A DNA stretch of 64,000 nt from Lactuca virosa (lineage: Eukaryota > Streptophyta > Magnoliopsida > Asterales > Asteraceae), in the NCBI GenBank assembly GCA_928212115.1, contig CAKMRJ010005634.1:125926587-125990586 (forward strand), in the 5' to 3' direction. Under the pieces are notes generated by a model. That model made no database searches. It saw only the letters and a program-made list of their open reading frames with translations, and was not told where the DNA came from. The position numbers and the translations under genes were made by a program. Below, one piece after another: positions 20,840 through 32,837 of the stretch; within the stretch, counting starts at the first letter, position 1; each line of letters begins with the position of its first letter.

Positions 20840-23127
20840 ACAAGTTGTTCAATTTTATTCGATTTATAGATTTTGCTATTGGTGTTGTGGAAGTCGCATC
20901 AGGAGCCATGAACGTTGATGATCCAAACTTCGTTAATTCCTTGCCTGAAGCTTTGTGTGGCTTGTAAAATGGAGAAAGGCGATAGTCTGGGCATGGATAG
21001 TTTAGGAATATTGAGGATTGCAAGGTCAACGAGTTACCTGAATTCATTGGTGGGTCCGATCCATAAGTATATTTGGATTGGGAGAGAAAGATCGATAGAA
21101 ACTTTGAGTTGAAGGAGTTGGATGATGATAAGTGTTGTAAGTGTGTGGTCTTGAAGTTGAGTGGAGGAGCTTTAATGTGGTATGAAGGTTTGAAGACTAG
21201 GAGAGATCGTGAGGGATAAGAAAAGATTCCTTCTTGGGAATCCTTGAAATGGAAACTTCGGAAGAGATATGTACCAGTTCATCATAGGACGACCACATAT
21301 AGGAGGTTGGTGGATTTAAAGCAAGGGAATATGAGTGCGGGAGAATACATTATTAAGTTTGAGAAGTTATCGTTGTTGGGAGACGTTGAGGAGGCTAAAG
21401 AACAAAAGATGGCACGTTTTATATGTGGTCTAAATTACAATATCTCTGGTACGGTGGAACTTTATCCATGTTTTGATTTTGACGTGCTTTGTAGCCTTAG
21501 TTTGAAGGTAGAAACTCAAAGGAAGGCAAGGTATGTGGGAAGTTCTAGTGGGGAAACTGTTAGACCTAAACCTTGTGTTGAGTCTGAAACTAGCATGAAT
21601 GCCACCGCAACAACTGTTCCTGCTGTTGCGAGTAATTCTATAGCAGTCCCGAAGTTGAGTAGTGTGAGCAAGGAGACCAACTTGTCCAAAGTTCGTTGTT
21701 TTAAATGTCACGGGTTTGGGCATCATCAGAATGTTTTTTCAAATAGGAGGATAGTGACATTGAGGGAGACTGTTGAGATTCGTGATGAGTTGCTTGAGGA
21801 AGAAGAAAGTTTGGATGATACTTTTGTGATTGAAGAAACTTGTAAAACCGAAAAGGAAGAAGAAAGGTATGAAGCGCCGACATGTGACACGATTTTGGTT
21901 CTTAGAACTTTGCAAACCCAGTTTGTTCATGCCAATTCCGATCAAAGAAACCAGTTGTTTCATACAAAGTGTCGTGTGGAGGATAAGTAGTGTAGCTTGA
22001 TCATTGATGGTGGAAGTTGCACCAATTTTGCCTCTAGCGAGATGGTTACAAAGTTGGGCTTAGTCACAGTAGCCTATCCTAAGCCATATGCACTTCAATG
22101 GTTAGAAGATGGGAACGAAGTGAAGGTGACAAAGCAGGTTAGAGTTGGTTTAGCCATGGGATCATATGGAGATGAAGTTTTGTGTGATGTTATTCCCATG
22201 GATGCTTGTCATATTATGTTGGGACGTCCATGGAAATTTGACAAATTTGACATAGATGTGATATACAGAGGAAGAAGAAATGAATACGAGATGAGGCACA
22301 ATGGTAAGAAAATTGTTTTATATCCCATGTCATCAACGACAGTAAGGTCGATGGTAAACAAGCAGGGAAGAGGCAAAATGTTACAATGTTAACTAGTGAA
22401 GGGTAAGTGATTAAGGATCATTTGTGCAATGCTCCAGTTTATGCATTATCGGAGTTCTCCCAACCTTTTGAGGTTGAATGTGAGGAAAATGGTATGGAAC
22501 GTGTCAACGATAATGCTTACTAGGAGGACTTTGGGAAAGATGAAGGCACGGTTCACGAAGCAAGGACGTCAGACCGAAATGAACAAGACCTCAATGTTCC
22601 GATGGAAGATGAGAACATCTATGAAGATGATGTGACGAAGAAGGAAATGAAGAATGAAATAGAGTCTGTGAGTTTCTAGGAATCAGATGCTAGCTTTTCA
22701 AAGGATGATTCTCAACCATTTCTTAAGATGAATGCTCAATATGACGTTGGTTCGATGCCTAAGGATGTTGAAGATTTGTTGAGTCCAAACATGGTTTTGC
22801 AGAATGTTCCTAGTAGATTAAGTATGTTCAACCTATGACTACTGTTTGTGATATTAGATCTGATATTGCGAAAGATTGGAAGAATGATAAATCTGATAAG
22901 ACAAATAAAGGCGATATTGATATGGATCAAGAAGAATTCACCTCTAGGATTGGTTTGAAATTTCTAAATGATTTGAATCAGGACAGGAGAGGAGCAGTTA
23001 AGGTAAGAAATCTGATCGAGAATAAAATGGGTTTAGTGAATTGGTCACTTGATTTGTCCAGAAGTGAGTATTGGAATGATGATTATCGTTTGGAAATAAG
23101 GACAATTCCTTTTAAAGGGGGAGGATA
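20840..23127 (+). pseudogene. Ty3/Gypsy gag-protease of a decayed element
   Basis: The gag capsid at about 21240-21500 contains WESLKWKLRKRYVPVHHRTT-type sequence and GNMSAGEYIIKFEKL. The zinc knuckle at about 21690-21735 reads CFKCHGFGHHQNVF, where the last Cys of CX2CX4HX4C is Phe, so it should not fold normally. A single in-frame TAG (21988-21990) separates it from the protease at 21991-22392, with CSLIIDGGSCTNFA (Asp in DGGS) and IPMDACHIMLGRPW. Reverse transcriptase and integrase are deleted; a short CNAPVYALSEFSQPFEVECE stretch near 22425 looks like the start of RNase H. The downstream purine tract and LTR follow in order. Confidence 0.85.
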
Positions 23128-23955
23128 TGATACGATTGCGAAAGGCGGCCCTTCAAATTTTGAGTCGGATGTTGGTTACGATTGCGACTGGATCCGAAGG
23201 ATCATAACGCATCAGAGTTGTTGGTAATTGGTACAACTGGGGGTGAACATCGGGATCCGATTCCAATTGGTTGCAACTAGTTCCGAATGATCAGAACGAA
23301 TCATAGTCTTTTGTTATCTGTACGACGGGGTCTCTTAAAATCTGTTGCAATTCTCGGAATATGAGATGATGTGAGTCTCAGAGTGTTATCGGATGCAATT
23401 ACGATTCTCGGAGTATGACATGTTTCGATTCTTGGAGTATGATCTGATGCGAACCTCACATTATTATTAGATGCGAACTTCGGAGTGTTGCGATTGTGAA
23501 CAACCTTGGAAGTAATCGGACTCTCATACATTTGGTTCCGATACATGCATGGATATTGGTTCCGATAGGCTACTTGGTTTCGAAGGTCTAGTTGGTACTT
23601 ATTGTTGGATGCGAAGTCTATTTGGAATCGATACAAGACAAATTTGCATGGTTACCATCGTAAATTAGCTAGAAGATTTTATTTTATTTTTGGAAAAGAT
23701 TAGTCTTTTATTTATTTCCTTATTTAGTTTTCAATAAGCCTTTAGAAGGTAGTTTCCTTTTTATAATCTTTTGTAATGCTATAAATAGCCTTTTTGTTGA
23801 TCATTATGAATTAAAGAACTTTTGTGTTCTGTTGAGTTTCTAACTCCCCCCTTTGTCAATTCTAGGACACGTTTTCTAAGTTGATTCAAATTCGAACCAA
23901 TAGGTTTTGGTTTGTCTTCATCGATATTCAATCTATAGGTCTAGATTATCCATCA
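23128..23955 (+). repeat. 3' LTR of the gag-protease Gypsy element
   Basis: It begins TGATACG right after a polypurine tract (TTTTAAAGGGGGAGGA, about 23110-23125) and ends ..CCATCA, a TGAT/ATCA terminal inverted repeat. It contains a clear TATA box at 23779-23788 and AT-rich upstream sequence. Its right end touches the Copia A LTR. Confidence 0.7.
23779..23788 (+). promoter_or_regulatory. LTR TATA box (CTATAAATAG)
   Basis: Canonical plant LTR TATA box about 175 bp before the LTR end. Confidence 0.75.
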
Positions 23956-24754
23956 AATCTATCATCTAAGTCCATAATTAAAATTGGTATATACTTGAAT
24001 TGATAGTGACACAGTCCTTTTAGGTTGCCCTCAAACCTAGTATTTGGACAAGATGATTTTAGAGAGAGAGAGATTAATTTATTATGTGAATAATAAAATA
24101 AATAAATGGTTTATTAATGTGTTATGAAAATAATAGATTAATTAGAAATCATATTATTTGATTAATAATTAATTAGAATTAATTGGATTAATTAAAAGTA
24201 CATGGTCTGCTTTGTTACTTAAGAAAGGCTCTAGACCCTCATGTAATGAAGTGGATGAAAATCACTAGGGAAACCCTAAGAGATTTCGTCCAAGGCCCCT
24301 TGGACAAGGGGATTGGGCTGCTTGGTCATCAAGCAAGGGAATCTAAGACTTATCACTTGAACCCTAGCTTTGACTCCAAGTTTCCTCAACTATATAAAGA
24401 GTCCCCTAGCCCTTGATTTCGTCCATGCCTTCCCTGCACAAGCCTTGGATGAAAATCCCTTTCCTCTCTCCTAATTCATTCTCTTGCTAGCTTGGGTGTG
24501 ATTCCATTAGAGGCATGACACTTGTGGTGCATGCTTCCAAAAGATCAAAAAAGAGGAATTCTAGTTGTTTGATATAACAACTAAAAGGTATGTAATTCTA
24601 AAACCCTGTAATGTCAATTTCGAAAATACCCTAGGGTTTCCAGGTTTTTTTTTGATGTTCTTAGTTATAAGTTCAATAGAGAAAACATAGATCCTATTTA
24701 GGTTGCATGCAAACTTAAAGGTTTTAATTTTGTTTGTTTATTTAAATCCTATCA
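23956..24754 (+). repeat. 5' LTR of Copia A (start degraded)
   Basis: It aligns with the LTR of element B: TCTAAGTCCATAA near the start, CTATATAA(A/G)GA..CCC(C/T)TT?AG in the middle, and AATAGAGAAAACATAGATCC..TTAGG?TTGCATG near the end. The expected first bases TGTTGG are not preserved. The TATA box is near 24390. Confidence 0.65.
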
Positions 24755-24861
24755 GCGGTATAATAGTGTTTGGTTTGTTTTCTGTTGAATAACTATAATA
24801 GAAGAATAGATCAAATTAGGGTTTATAAAATTAAACCCTAAGAGGCCATAACTTTGACAAG

Positions 24862-24937
24862 GGCTAGGGTTTGGAAACCCTAGCCTCCACCCCCTTTGGA
24901 TTTCGAAATTAAGGGCTAGGGTTTTGAAAACCTAGCC
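24862..24937. repeat. Palindrome pair in the leader of Copia A
   Basis: 24862-24885 is a 24 bp palindrome (11 bp arms, GGCTAGGGTTT and its complement, around GG). 24914-24937 is a second near-palindrome with the same GGCTAGG/CCTAGCC arms. They lie about 110-185 bp downstream of the PBS-like site. Confidence 0.85.
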
Positions 24938-25391
24938 TTCCTCCCCAAGTTTTCGAAAATGGCTAGGATATTAGGGTTTCCAAATTTTGGTAATTATTAT
25001 TTTACTTGCCTAAAAAGAAATAAATTAAAACTGGAATCAATCCTATACCCTAATTTTTGAAACTAATTAGATGGTAAGGATTATGATTCAATTATTTGAC
25101 TAATTTAATTAGTTAATCCTTATTTTATTTAATATAATTAGTTAATTTTAAATTGATGGATAAATATTAAATCATTTGGTTTATTTTAAATTTGAATTAC
25201 TTTTTTTATTAATTTTCAAAAATTTAATTATAAACCTAGTATTTTGAAAAGTTTTAAAATACACCTTATACTATATACAAAATTAAAAGTTTAATTATTA
25301 TTATATGTATAAGAGTAATTCAGTCAAATCGCTAGGACGATTCATTCACGAAGCCATACTATAAGGAGAGTTTAAGGAAACATCCTATAAA

Positions 25392-25655
25392 ATGACCGAC
25401 ATTGGGTATCCATTCTTACCCACCCCTCCCTTGTATGGTGGAGGGTCCTTAGCCGACCGAATTTGATAGGACACTAACTCACATTAAAAGTATAATGCTA
25501 TTAAAAGTACTAGAACCTTTTAAATGACCGACATTGGGTATCCATTCTTACCCACCCCTCCCTTGTATAGTGGAGGGTCGTTAGCCGACCGGATTTGATA
25601 GGACACTAATTCACATTAAAAGTATAATGCTATTAAAAGTACTATAACCTTTCAA
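25392..25655. repeat. 132 bp tandem duplication in the leader of Copia A
   Basis: Two copies (25392-25523, 25524-25655), nearly identical, each with ATGACCGACATTGGGTATCC at the start. Element B carries a single, diverged copy of the same block at about 59655-59785. Confidence 0.85.
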
Positions 25656-26639
25656 ATTCCAAATCTAGTTACTTTAGGAAAAGGTGAAAAGTATGCTAAT
25701 CCTCGAAAACGCACATCATGCTTTATATGTCTTTAGTGGAGCGTGTGTATTTAACTGGCACACTAATAGGGACTATAAAGAGATATGATGGACACCTCGA
25801 GAATTCTCGTTGTTGATGGAGTGTGTGTGGTTAAGCGGCATATCAATGTGAGGAGATAAATGGCATCAAGGTTGCTAAGCGGATTTGCATGGTTATTCAC
25901 ATCTCGTTTGTGATCCTCGGCATCCTAGTCACAAAAGTGAGAGCATAATCTGAGATTAAACATGCCATTGAAAAGAATCAATGGGTCTCAAAAGATCTAA
26001 GAGTTTCATAAGATTGGAATTAGTAATAGCCTTACCTACCTAAAATAGATTCGAATTTGATTGTGGCATCCCTATTTAAAGTTTGAATCGAAAATATGGA
26101 TCCTAGCCTTAATTTAAATTTATGGGTTAATAATTAAGGATTAAAATCAACTAACTTGAATTCTCTTTTTCTCCTATTGTTAAAATATATTGTGAAGATA
26201 GAAATGTCTTCCTCGTTCTTAAGGAAATAGTTTTCCTCAATCTTCTAGAAATGGTCTTCCAATTTCAAGTCAAGGTGAAATTGTTTTTCCATTCCTTAGG
26301 AAATGATGGAACTAGACATAATCTTTCTTCCACCTCCTCCTCATGTGACTCTCCCAACGCCACATTTTCCATGATCTGACTCCATTTTTTATAGGTTCCT
26401 ATTCGTAGACTTTTAATGCATGATGTGATGATCACATTTTGATAGTATTAAAGTAGCTAACAGAAAGAAGGAAGTTTGAACAAGGTGAGCTAAATCTGAT
26501 CATGAGAAATATACTTTGGTCACATGGTTCGAAGATCAGAATTTGGAGCTACTACTAAGGTGTTGGGATAATTTCATAGATTATTATTACTCTTAGGAGA
26601 TGTCTAGAAACATAGTTTTTTATTTTATGCGTTGTAAGG

Positions 26640-29560
26640 ACAAGTTACAAATTTTCGTTTATGTTCAATAAAGTGAAATTTTGTTTTATCTGGTTTCCCT
26701 ATCTATATTTAGTTGCAATGGAATTTATGAAAGTGTTGGCTACATTTTTAATATCAACAATATTAATTGTGGATTTGATTCTTGTGATATCGTTTGTGGT
26801 ATTGTCATAATTGACCAAGTGAAAAGAAATCTCATCACCAACTGGACAAATACCTGGTGTTATACAAGTGAAAGACTAATGGATCTACTACATGTTAATA
26901 TGGACTATTCATATCCACCATAAAGGACGATAAATCTATTCGTCATGATTTACTGATGTTTTAATAAATATGGTTGTGCTTATAAGATTAAGAATAATTC
27001 TGATACTTTGAAAAGATTCAGTGAGTAGCAGAACGAATAACAAGAATCTGTTAGGCAGAAGGATAAAAGATTCTCTAATCTGAGAAGAAAGGAGAATGCT
27101 TTAGTATCATGTTTTATAATCATCTTAGTGATTGTGGTTTTATATCACAACTGATCCTCGAAGAAAATTTTAGTACAATTGTATGAATAAGAAGAGGAAT
27201 CGAACATTCTTCGAAATGAGTCGATCATAGATGAATCATACTTCTTTCTAATCAAGTTTTAGAGTCATACTCTAGTAACTAAAAATCGTATCTTGAAACT
27301 CTTTTCAAGTTAAGAAGGTTGAAAACACCTCGAAATATGTGGAGTTAAAATGTTTCATACTCTAGAACATATAGAAAGAATTGGAGTTGTGATGTTGTCG
27401 TTAATCGAGAAACAAAGAATACGCTGAGACCTATTTTATGAAACAAGGTTGTTAAGATCGGGATCCTACGTAGGATTGTTTTTGGGTTTGCAAGATTGGG
27501 ATCGTAAGATCGGGATTGGGATCCTAAGATCCCACAAAATAAAACATAAATTTAATTTATTATTTATAAGTCACAACACAAAATGATAAACGTTAAATTG
27601 GTAAAGGGTAAAAGACATAAAAGTGGTAAAAAAAATTCATTTGCAAAATAAAAAAAATCCAGGGTAGGTAGGATCGGATCGGATCCCGATCATACGATCC
27701 TACCTACGATCTTAGATCCTACCTGCGATCCTACCCCAAATATGATCCGTTTACGACCCGACTCATTTTTCATACCTAGGATCGTAGGATCATACAATCC
27801 TATGATAAGGATGGCAATTTTGACAACCATGCTATGAAGTGTTTTCTTGTCGGGGATCCACACGATCTTTTGAATATTTATTTTAGCTCATAAAGAAATG
27901 TTCCTTGAGATAAAAATCATATGTCAAGAAGTCAGTGGGAGTTATGTTGATCTTGAGAGTTTCAAGAGTCAAGCGATAATAAACCTTTTAGTTATCACTA
28001 GCACACAACCTGAGGTTGATGACCAGTCGTGTTTGATTGAGACATTCTTATTTCTGTGCACTTTGCAGTTGAGTTCGCAATGCTTATGAGTTCTATGTTT
28101 TCATTTAACTACAAAAGCAAAAAAGCACATTGATCTGTGAAAGTACGTTGATCAATGTGGGTAAGATGCCAACAACACGGAAGCACTGGTAGGCCCTAGT
28201 GCTAGCCGATGGCAAGAAATTTAAATTAAGCGAAGTTCAGTCCATGAAAGGAAAGAGAAATTTGAATTTGGTTTGGTCCTAAACCTTGTCTTATGATTGT
28301 AGGTTGGGAATGATAGATCCACATAGATGGGAACGTATTCACCATAAAATCTTGGTGGCAAAATTTTCGCTCTAATTCATGAGAATGATTATGAGGAAAC
28401 ACTTCCGCTGGCAGATTTTAAAGGATTTGATAAAGATCAGTATGCATATTGCTTGTATTAATTGAATTGTCAAATTCACAATATGATTACGACATCCCTG
28501 TTCATATTTCCAATTGTGAGGAATGGCAAGAAATAGTTTGAACTTTCAAGACTTATAGTTATGAGTTATGAAATGGTTTGAAAATACATATATTCTATCC
28601 AATAAAGGTGTATAAGGTTAAGAAGTCTAGTTGGAGACTTATCGAAGCATCGCATAACAGAAATCTATACTTCAGTAAGAAAGTCAAGGGTATTGATTTC
28701 TAGAAGTTCAGTTGATTTCATGGTACATGTCAAAGCTAATGGGAGCATAACTGTTACGCTAGTATTTCCTGTTGACAATAATGCTCGTAGGGAACAAAGT
28801 TCTCAATTTGCAAACCTCAAATTTTGGGAATTCTTTTGCTATGATAGACTTAAAGGAGAGGGAACTCATACTTTGTTTCGAATATAAAGGATTAGATCAT
28901 ATAGTTTAATAGAATTGAGTGATAGGCATATGTGAATATCATGTTGAAATGGTTCAGCATAGAAAATTCTATATATGAAAGTATAATAGGAAGAGATTGA
29001 ACAAATATCGAATATAATCAATCGAGTCCCATATGCTTCAGATATAGGATCGATTACATATGCTACAATATCTACGTATTCAAAATTTTCCAAATGCCTT
29101 GAGCATTGAGAGGAAAATGATTAAAATTTTTTGTGACTAGAGTCGTTAAACAACTATCAAGAACATTCTGAGGTTTACTGAAGATTGGTTGCCTGTGGAC
29201 AGTTGGAAGTATGGTGTTAATTTGGATGGACCATAGTGACATGATTCTGGATTAAGATGATTCTAGATTCTAATGGGACATTCTGCAATATCGTTGGCTC
29301 GGTCTTTGTGACTTTGAAGCCTCGACATCATAGAAGGTCAATGCATGTAAGGTTGGAATTCCAATACATTTTAGACAGTAACAGTAATTTGGAATTGTGA
29401 AATGAGCATCTTTGGAGTCATTCCAGTTGATCTGTTCACAAAGGAAGGACCCTAGAGAGACATAGTATTCATGTTTATAACATGGCATGACAGATGTTAT
29501 ATAATTCAAGTGGTTAGTTGATTACTCAAAACATTATACAATGAGTAAAGTCGTAATTAT
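26640..29560 (+). pseudogene. Copia A pol relic
   Basis: No long frame survives. Colinear similarity to element B (61300-63960) is clear, for example CTATTCGTCATGATTTACT, AAATATGGTTGT.CTTA.AAGA and GAGAATGCTTTAGTATCATG. A stretch near 28000 (CACTAGCACACAACCTGAGG) and one near 28690 (TTGATTTCTAGAAGTTCAG) recall the Copia integrase tail and RT. A hAT-like insertion splits it. Confidence 0.6.
27445..27832. mobile_element. 388 bp hAT-like MITE built of GATCCTA motifs
   Basis: The ends read GGTTGTTAAGATCGGGATCC (from 27447) and, from the right inward, GGTTGTCAAAATTGCCATCC. The flanks TATGAAAC (27437-27444) and TATGAAGT (27833-27840) look like a slightly decayed 8 bp duplication. The inside is dense in GATCCTA/TAGGATC and GGATC motifs at both ends, with an AT-rich centre. 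Element B lacks the insertion at the matching place. Confidence 0.65.
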
Positions 29561-30375
29561 TATGGTGATTAAATAATAAGAGTTTTATTTATATTCAATA
29601 GTTTTGAGACCATATTTAATTATTTTATTATTGTGTTTCACTTTGCATGTTTTACTTCCTGAATAATTCGATTATTCAAAGCTCCACAGTCGCTTATACT
29701 TTAGGAAGTAAGTAGTGAATGAAGACTCTCATGAATTGAATTGTAGATTGTCTAAGGGAGTTAGACATAGTAATAAAATTGCTGCAATATTCATGAGTGC
29801 TTAGAAATGAAGATTTAAGTATTGGATAAACCTACGCTTAGAGAATTATTTCATGGAATTTATCACGATTAATTCTGAGACGATAATATCTTATGATCTT
29901 GAAACAAAGATATATGAGTTATATATTACAAGTCGGTTGTACATTGGTAATGCGTAAACGCATCAGTAACTTGATGTTATAAACGTATTGCCATGCATAA
30001 TTTGATGAGTAAAAAATGCAAGCATATGCGTGAAAGTTTATTCATTCCTTTTTCCCTAATGGTAAAAGCGATATCTTTGGGTCCCTTGGTGATTTGGTGT
30101 TGACTTATGGTGTTAGGCCCCACTAGGACTAAATTTATGTGTTCGATTAGAAGTATTTTTACGTAAAATGGATGTATTTGAACTAGGAAAATCCTATATT
30201 TTCCTAAAAGTGAGAAGTAGTCTTAAATCTCCAAGACTGTAATTTGTAAGTAAATATGACATACTTAAACTGAAAATGTATAGCTTTATTAGTGAACAAA
30301 ACAATAGGAACCTTGTATTTTTACGTAAAATAACTGTAATATTACTTTTCCCGTAAAACATAATACCATAATAAT

Positions 30376-32119
30376 TGTCTATCCTGTGAGTTTTCATAAC
30401 CGTACTATGATGGGTTTGCCTGCGGCGATGTTCTTCAGGCGTCGAAATGTTATGACACTTGTCACCCTTAACATGTCGGGCTGTAGCTAACAGCCAGGGT
30501 GCTGGATCATCAGTCCTGTATAGATCTATACACACTTATCACGTTCTCCAGGCGGAGACTCTGGTTATAAAACAAGGCTTTCTTGTATACCTTGATAGGT
30601 ACGATGAAGATGAATGACTCACATATTCTCAATTAAGTCACGTATTTTTGAAATGAATGTGTTTATGTCCGAAATGATTACCCTTTTTTTACTATGTTGA
30701 TAAAGGCATAACAATGATTTGTATTTTCTTATATATAAGTAATGTTATAGTTGAAATGGTTACCCTTGTCAAGATATGTTAAGCAAACATATAAATAAAG
30801 CATATTTTTATTTACAAACATATTTCATCCCGAGAGGGTAAAATGGTATCGTAAGATGTTTTGCATGCTAACATTTCCGTATGATAGTTATAACAACAAC
30901 AAGGAATTTATAGTAAAAGATTGATGTTTTCACACGATTTTAACCGTGTGTTTACTTGTATTCCCCCCCCCCCCCTAAGAGTGTTTAAAAAGCGTTTAAA
31001 AGAATTTAAAAGTGTAGTGATAGGGGTATGAACTCACTTGGTAAAAGTGACGGTTTGAAGAAGACGATGTTTAACTCGGGCAGCACTTCTACTGGAAAGA
31101 AGCAAGTTTCTCGGGAACTTCAGGACTTCGGGCTTTCGTCGGGGCTTAGACACGTAACCGGGGCGTCGGGGTAGTCTCGGGATGCTTAACACATAGTAAA
31201 AGTAGGAGAGGATAAAAATGAGCAGCCAAAACCGAAGCCCTCGGTTTCTATTTATAGGGTGCATTTTTGGGATTCACGTTGTGAACATGGGATGGTTCAC
31301 GTCGTGAGTTTGGTTCTTATCCCTTCCGTAGACTTGACGTCTGATAGCCTGACTTTGGCACACATCAATCACTAGCTCACGTCGTGAGTTCCCTGACAGT
31401 GTGGGGTTTCGTGTCCCGAACTTCAGAAATTCATATCTCTTGCATACGAGTTCCGATTTTGACGTTCTTTATATCCACACGTAGGTGAGATTATGCTCTA
31501 CAACTTTCGTTTAGACTCCGTCGGCTAATTTTGAATTTATTTTTAATATTATATTTTTAACAGGCCGGGACTGGAAAAGTCCGTTAAAAATCCATAACTT
31601 CTTCATCCGATGTCCGTTTTCGTCTGTCTTTTTACCATTGCACTACTATTGTCGGGATCTTCGATTCTCGTTAAGGTTGTGTCGACTAAAAGTCTCTCAA
31701 TCTCTATTTCGAGTTTTTAGCTGTCTATTGTTATATCCGAAAGTTAGAAAAATCATAACTTCCTCATACGAAGTCAGATTTGGACGTTCTTTTTATGTAC
31801 GCTTACGGTTTAATGATATCTACGACTTTCATTTAGATACATAAGGCTAAAAAGTATTTTATTGAAATTTCGCATTTTACACTTAACAGTGTTTTACCGG
31901 TTTTGTTGCGGATCTTTGATTGGTCATAACTTCTTCGTTATAACTCAGATTTTAGTGCTCTTTATATTTTTGAAAACCTTGTTACGATATCTACCACTTA
32001 GTACATCCAAATTGATATTTTTGAACATTTCATTTTTGATGCTATTCCTATTATATCCAGATAGGTTACAATACTTGACTTTGGATCATTATATTGACTC
32101 AAAATATCAGGTTGTTACA
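30376..32119 (-). repeat. Solo Gypsy LTR (1,744 bp)
   Basis: The insert begins TGTCTATCC and ends GGTTGTTACA, with an exact 5 bp duplication ATAAT on both sides (30371-30375, 32120-32124). Read on the minus strand it starts TGTAACAACC, close to the TGTAACATCC start at 2377 and TGTAACCCCC at 56119. It shares with 56240-56480 an almost exact stretch around AAGAACGTCCAAATCTGACT. A 13-C run lies at 30963-30975. No internal region is attached, so it is a solo LTR left by recombination. Confidence 0.85.
31248..31257 (-). promoter_or_regulatory. LTR TATA box (CTATAAATAG on the minus strand)
   Basis: It lies in the solo LTR, with three CACGT(C/T)GTGA palindromes just upstream on the minus strand (31268-31390). 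Confidence 0.7.
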
Positions 32120-32555
32120 ATAATTGAGTTCCTATCAAGTTGAACATTCTCTTATGGTGTATCAGACTAGGGAGCATTCTGACAAAGGAAAGAATGTCGA
32201 CTAATGATATGCTCATATTTAACTATATATTTTAGGTCATTATCTTAATATATTTGTATAAAAATGTTATATTTTAAATATATGATACTTAATATGCCTT
32301 GGAATGTTAAACTATAGTTAAAATCGAAATTGGGATGGAAAATGAGAAGAATGGGGTTGAAAGGGAAGAAAAGTCGACAAAATCGGACAAGCAACACTTG
32401 CCAAATTATAATTGGGCTGATAGACCTCTCTTCAGTGTTTTGGCTATATTTAATGACTCCTAACTCCTATTAAGGTGATTCAAGATGCTTTGAAAACAAG
32501 ACAAAATTTCAATCGACTTTCATGCTCATGCCAAAATACGAGTTCTAGTTCCCAC
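32120..32555. other. Left flank of the nested LTR element; LTR-like host DNA
   Basis: Noncoding. Its right end (..GTTCCCAC) joins seamlessly to CCCACGTCGTGG at 36145, so the host before insertion carried a CACGTCGTGG palindrome, a motif common in the LTRs here. Superfamily is not clear; Athila/Tat-like is a guess. Confidence 0.4.
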
Positions 32556-32837
32556 TGTAGCGATTCTGATTATGATGACAAGTGCGGACTTGAAAGAATC
32601 TAGTGAATCATTCAAACATCAAGAACACAAGTAGTAAATAATCATGTTTAAGCTCTATTAGAATAGTAAGAGTACAAGTGGGTATTGTTCTTTCTCTCAC
32701 TAAACTAACTCTCAAATGAGTCTTACAAGTTCTTACATAACATAGGAGCCACTCACTTCCTATTTATAGGAAAGGCTAAACCCATTACATGTCACAAAAG
32801 GGTAAGCCACATCCAAGGAGAACTTTGCACCCTAATA
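32556..32837 (-). repeat. 3' LTR of the 3.6 kb element
   Basis: It starts TGTAGCGATTC and ends ..CACCCTAATA (a mutated CTAACA). The TATA box (CTATAAATAG on the minus strand) is at 32760-32769. Confidence 0.85.

Larger units (their letters stand above)
23956..30375 (+). mobile_element. Decayed Copia-type element A
   Basis: It starts with a 5' LTR (about 23956-24754), a PBS-like GCGGTATAATAG, a long leader (24767-26180), a gag trace with LPPPPHVTLP-like coding (about 26300-26360), and a pol relic (26640-29560) in which only short colinear stretches resemble Copia integrase and RT. A typical Copia 3' region follows to 30375. Almost every frame is broken. The same broken arrangement recurs in element B at 57928-64000. 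A hAT-like element (27445-27832) is nested in it and a solo LTR sits at 30376. I found no 3' LTR. Confidence 0.7.

Noticed and set aside
32120..32555. Search for a 3' LTR of Copia A
   Set aside because: Nothing in 30-33 kb matches the A 5' LTR, so A appears truncated at its 3' end.
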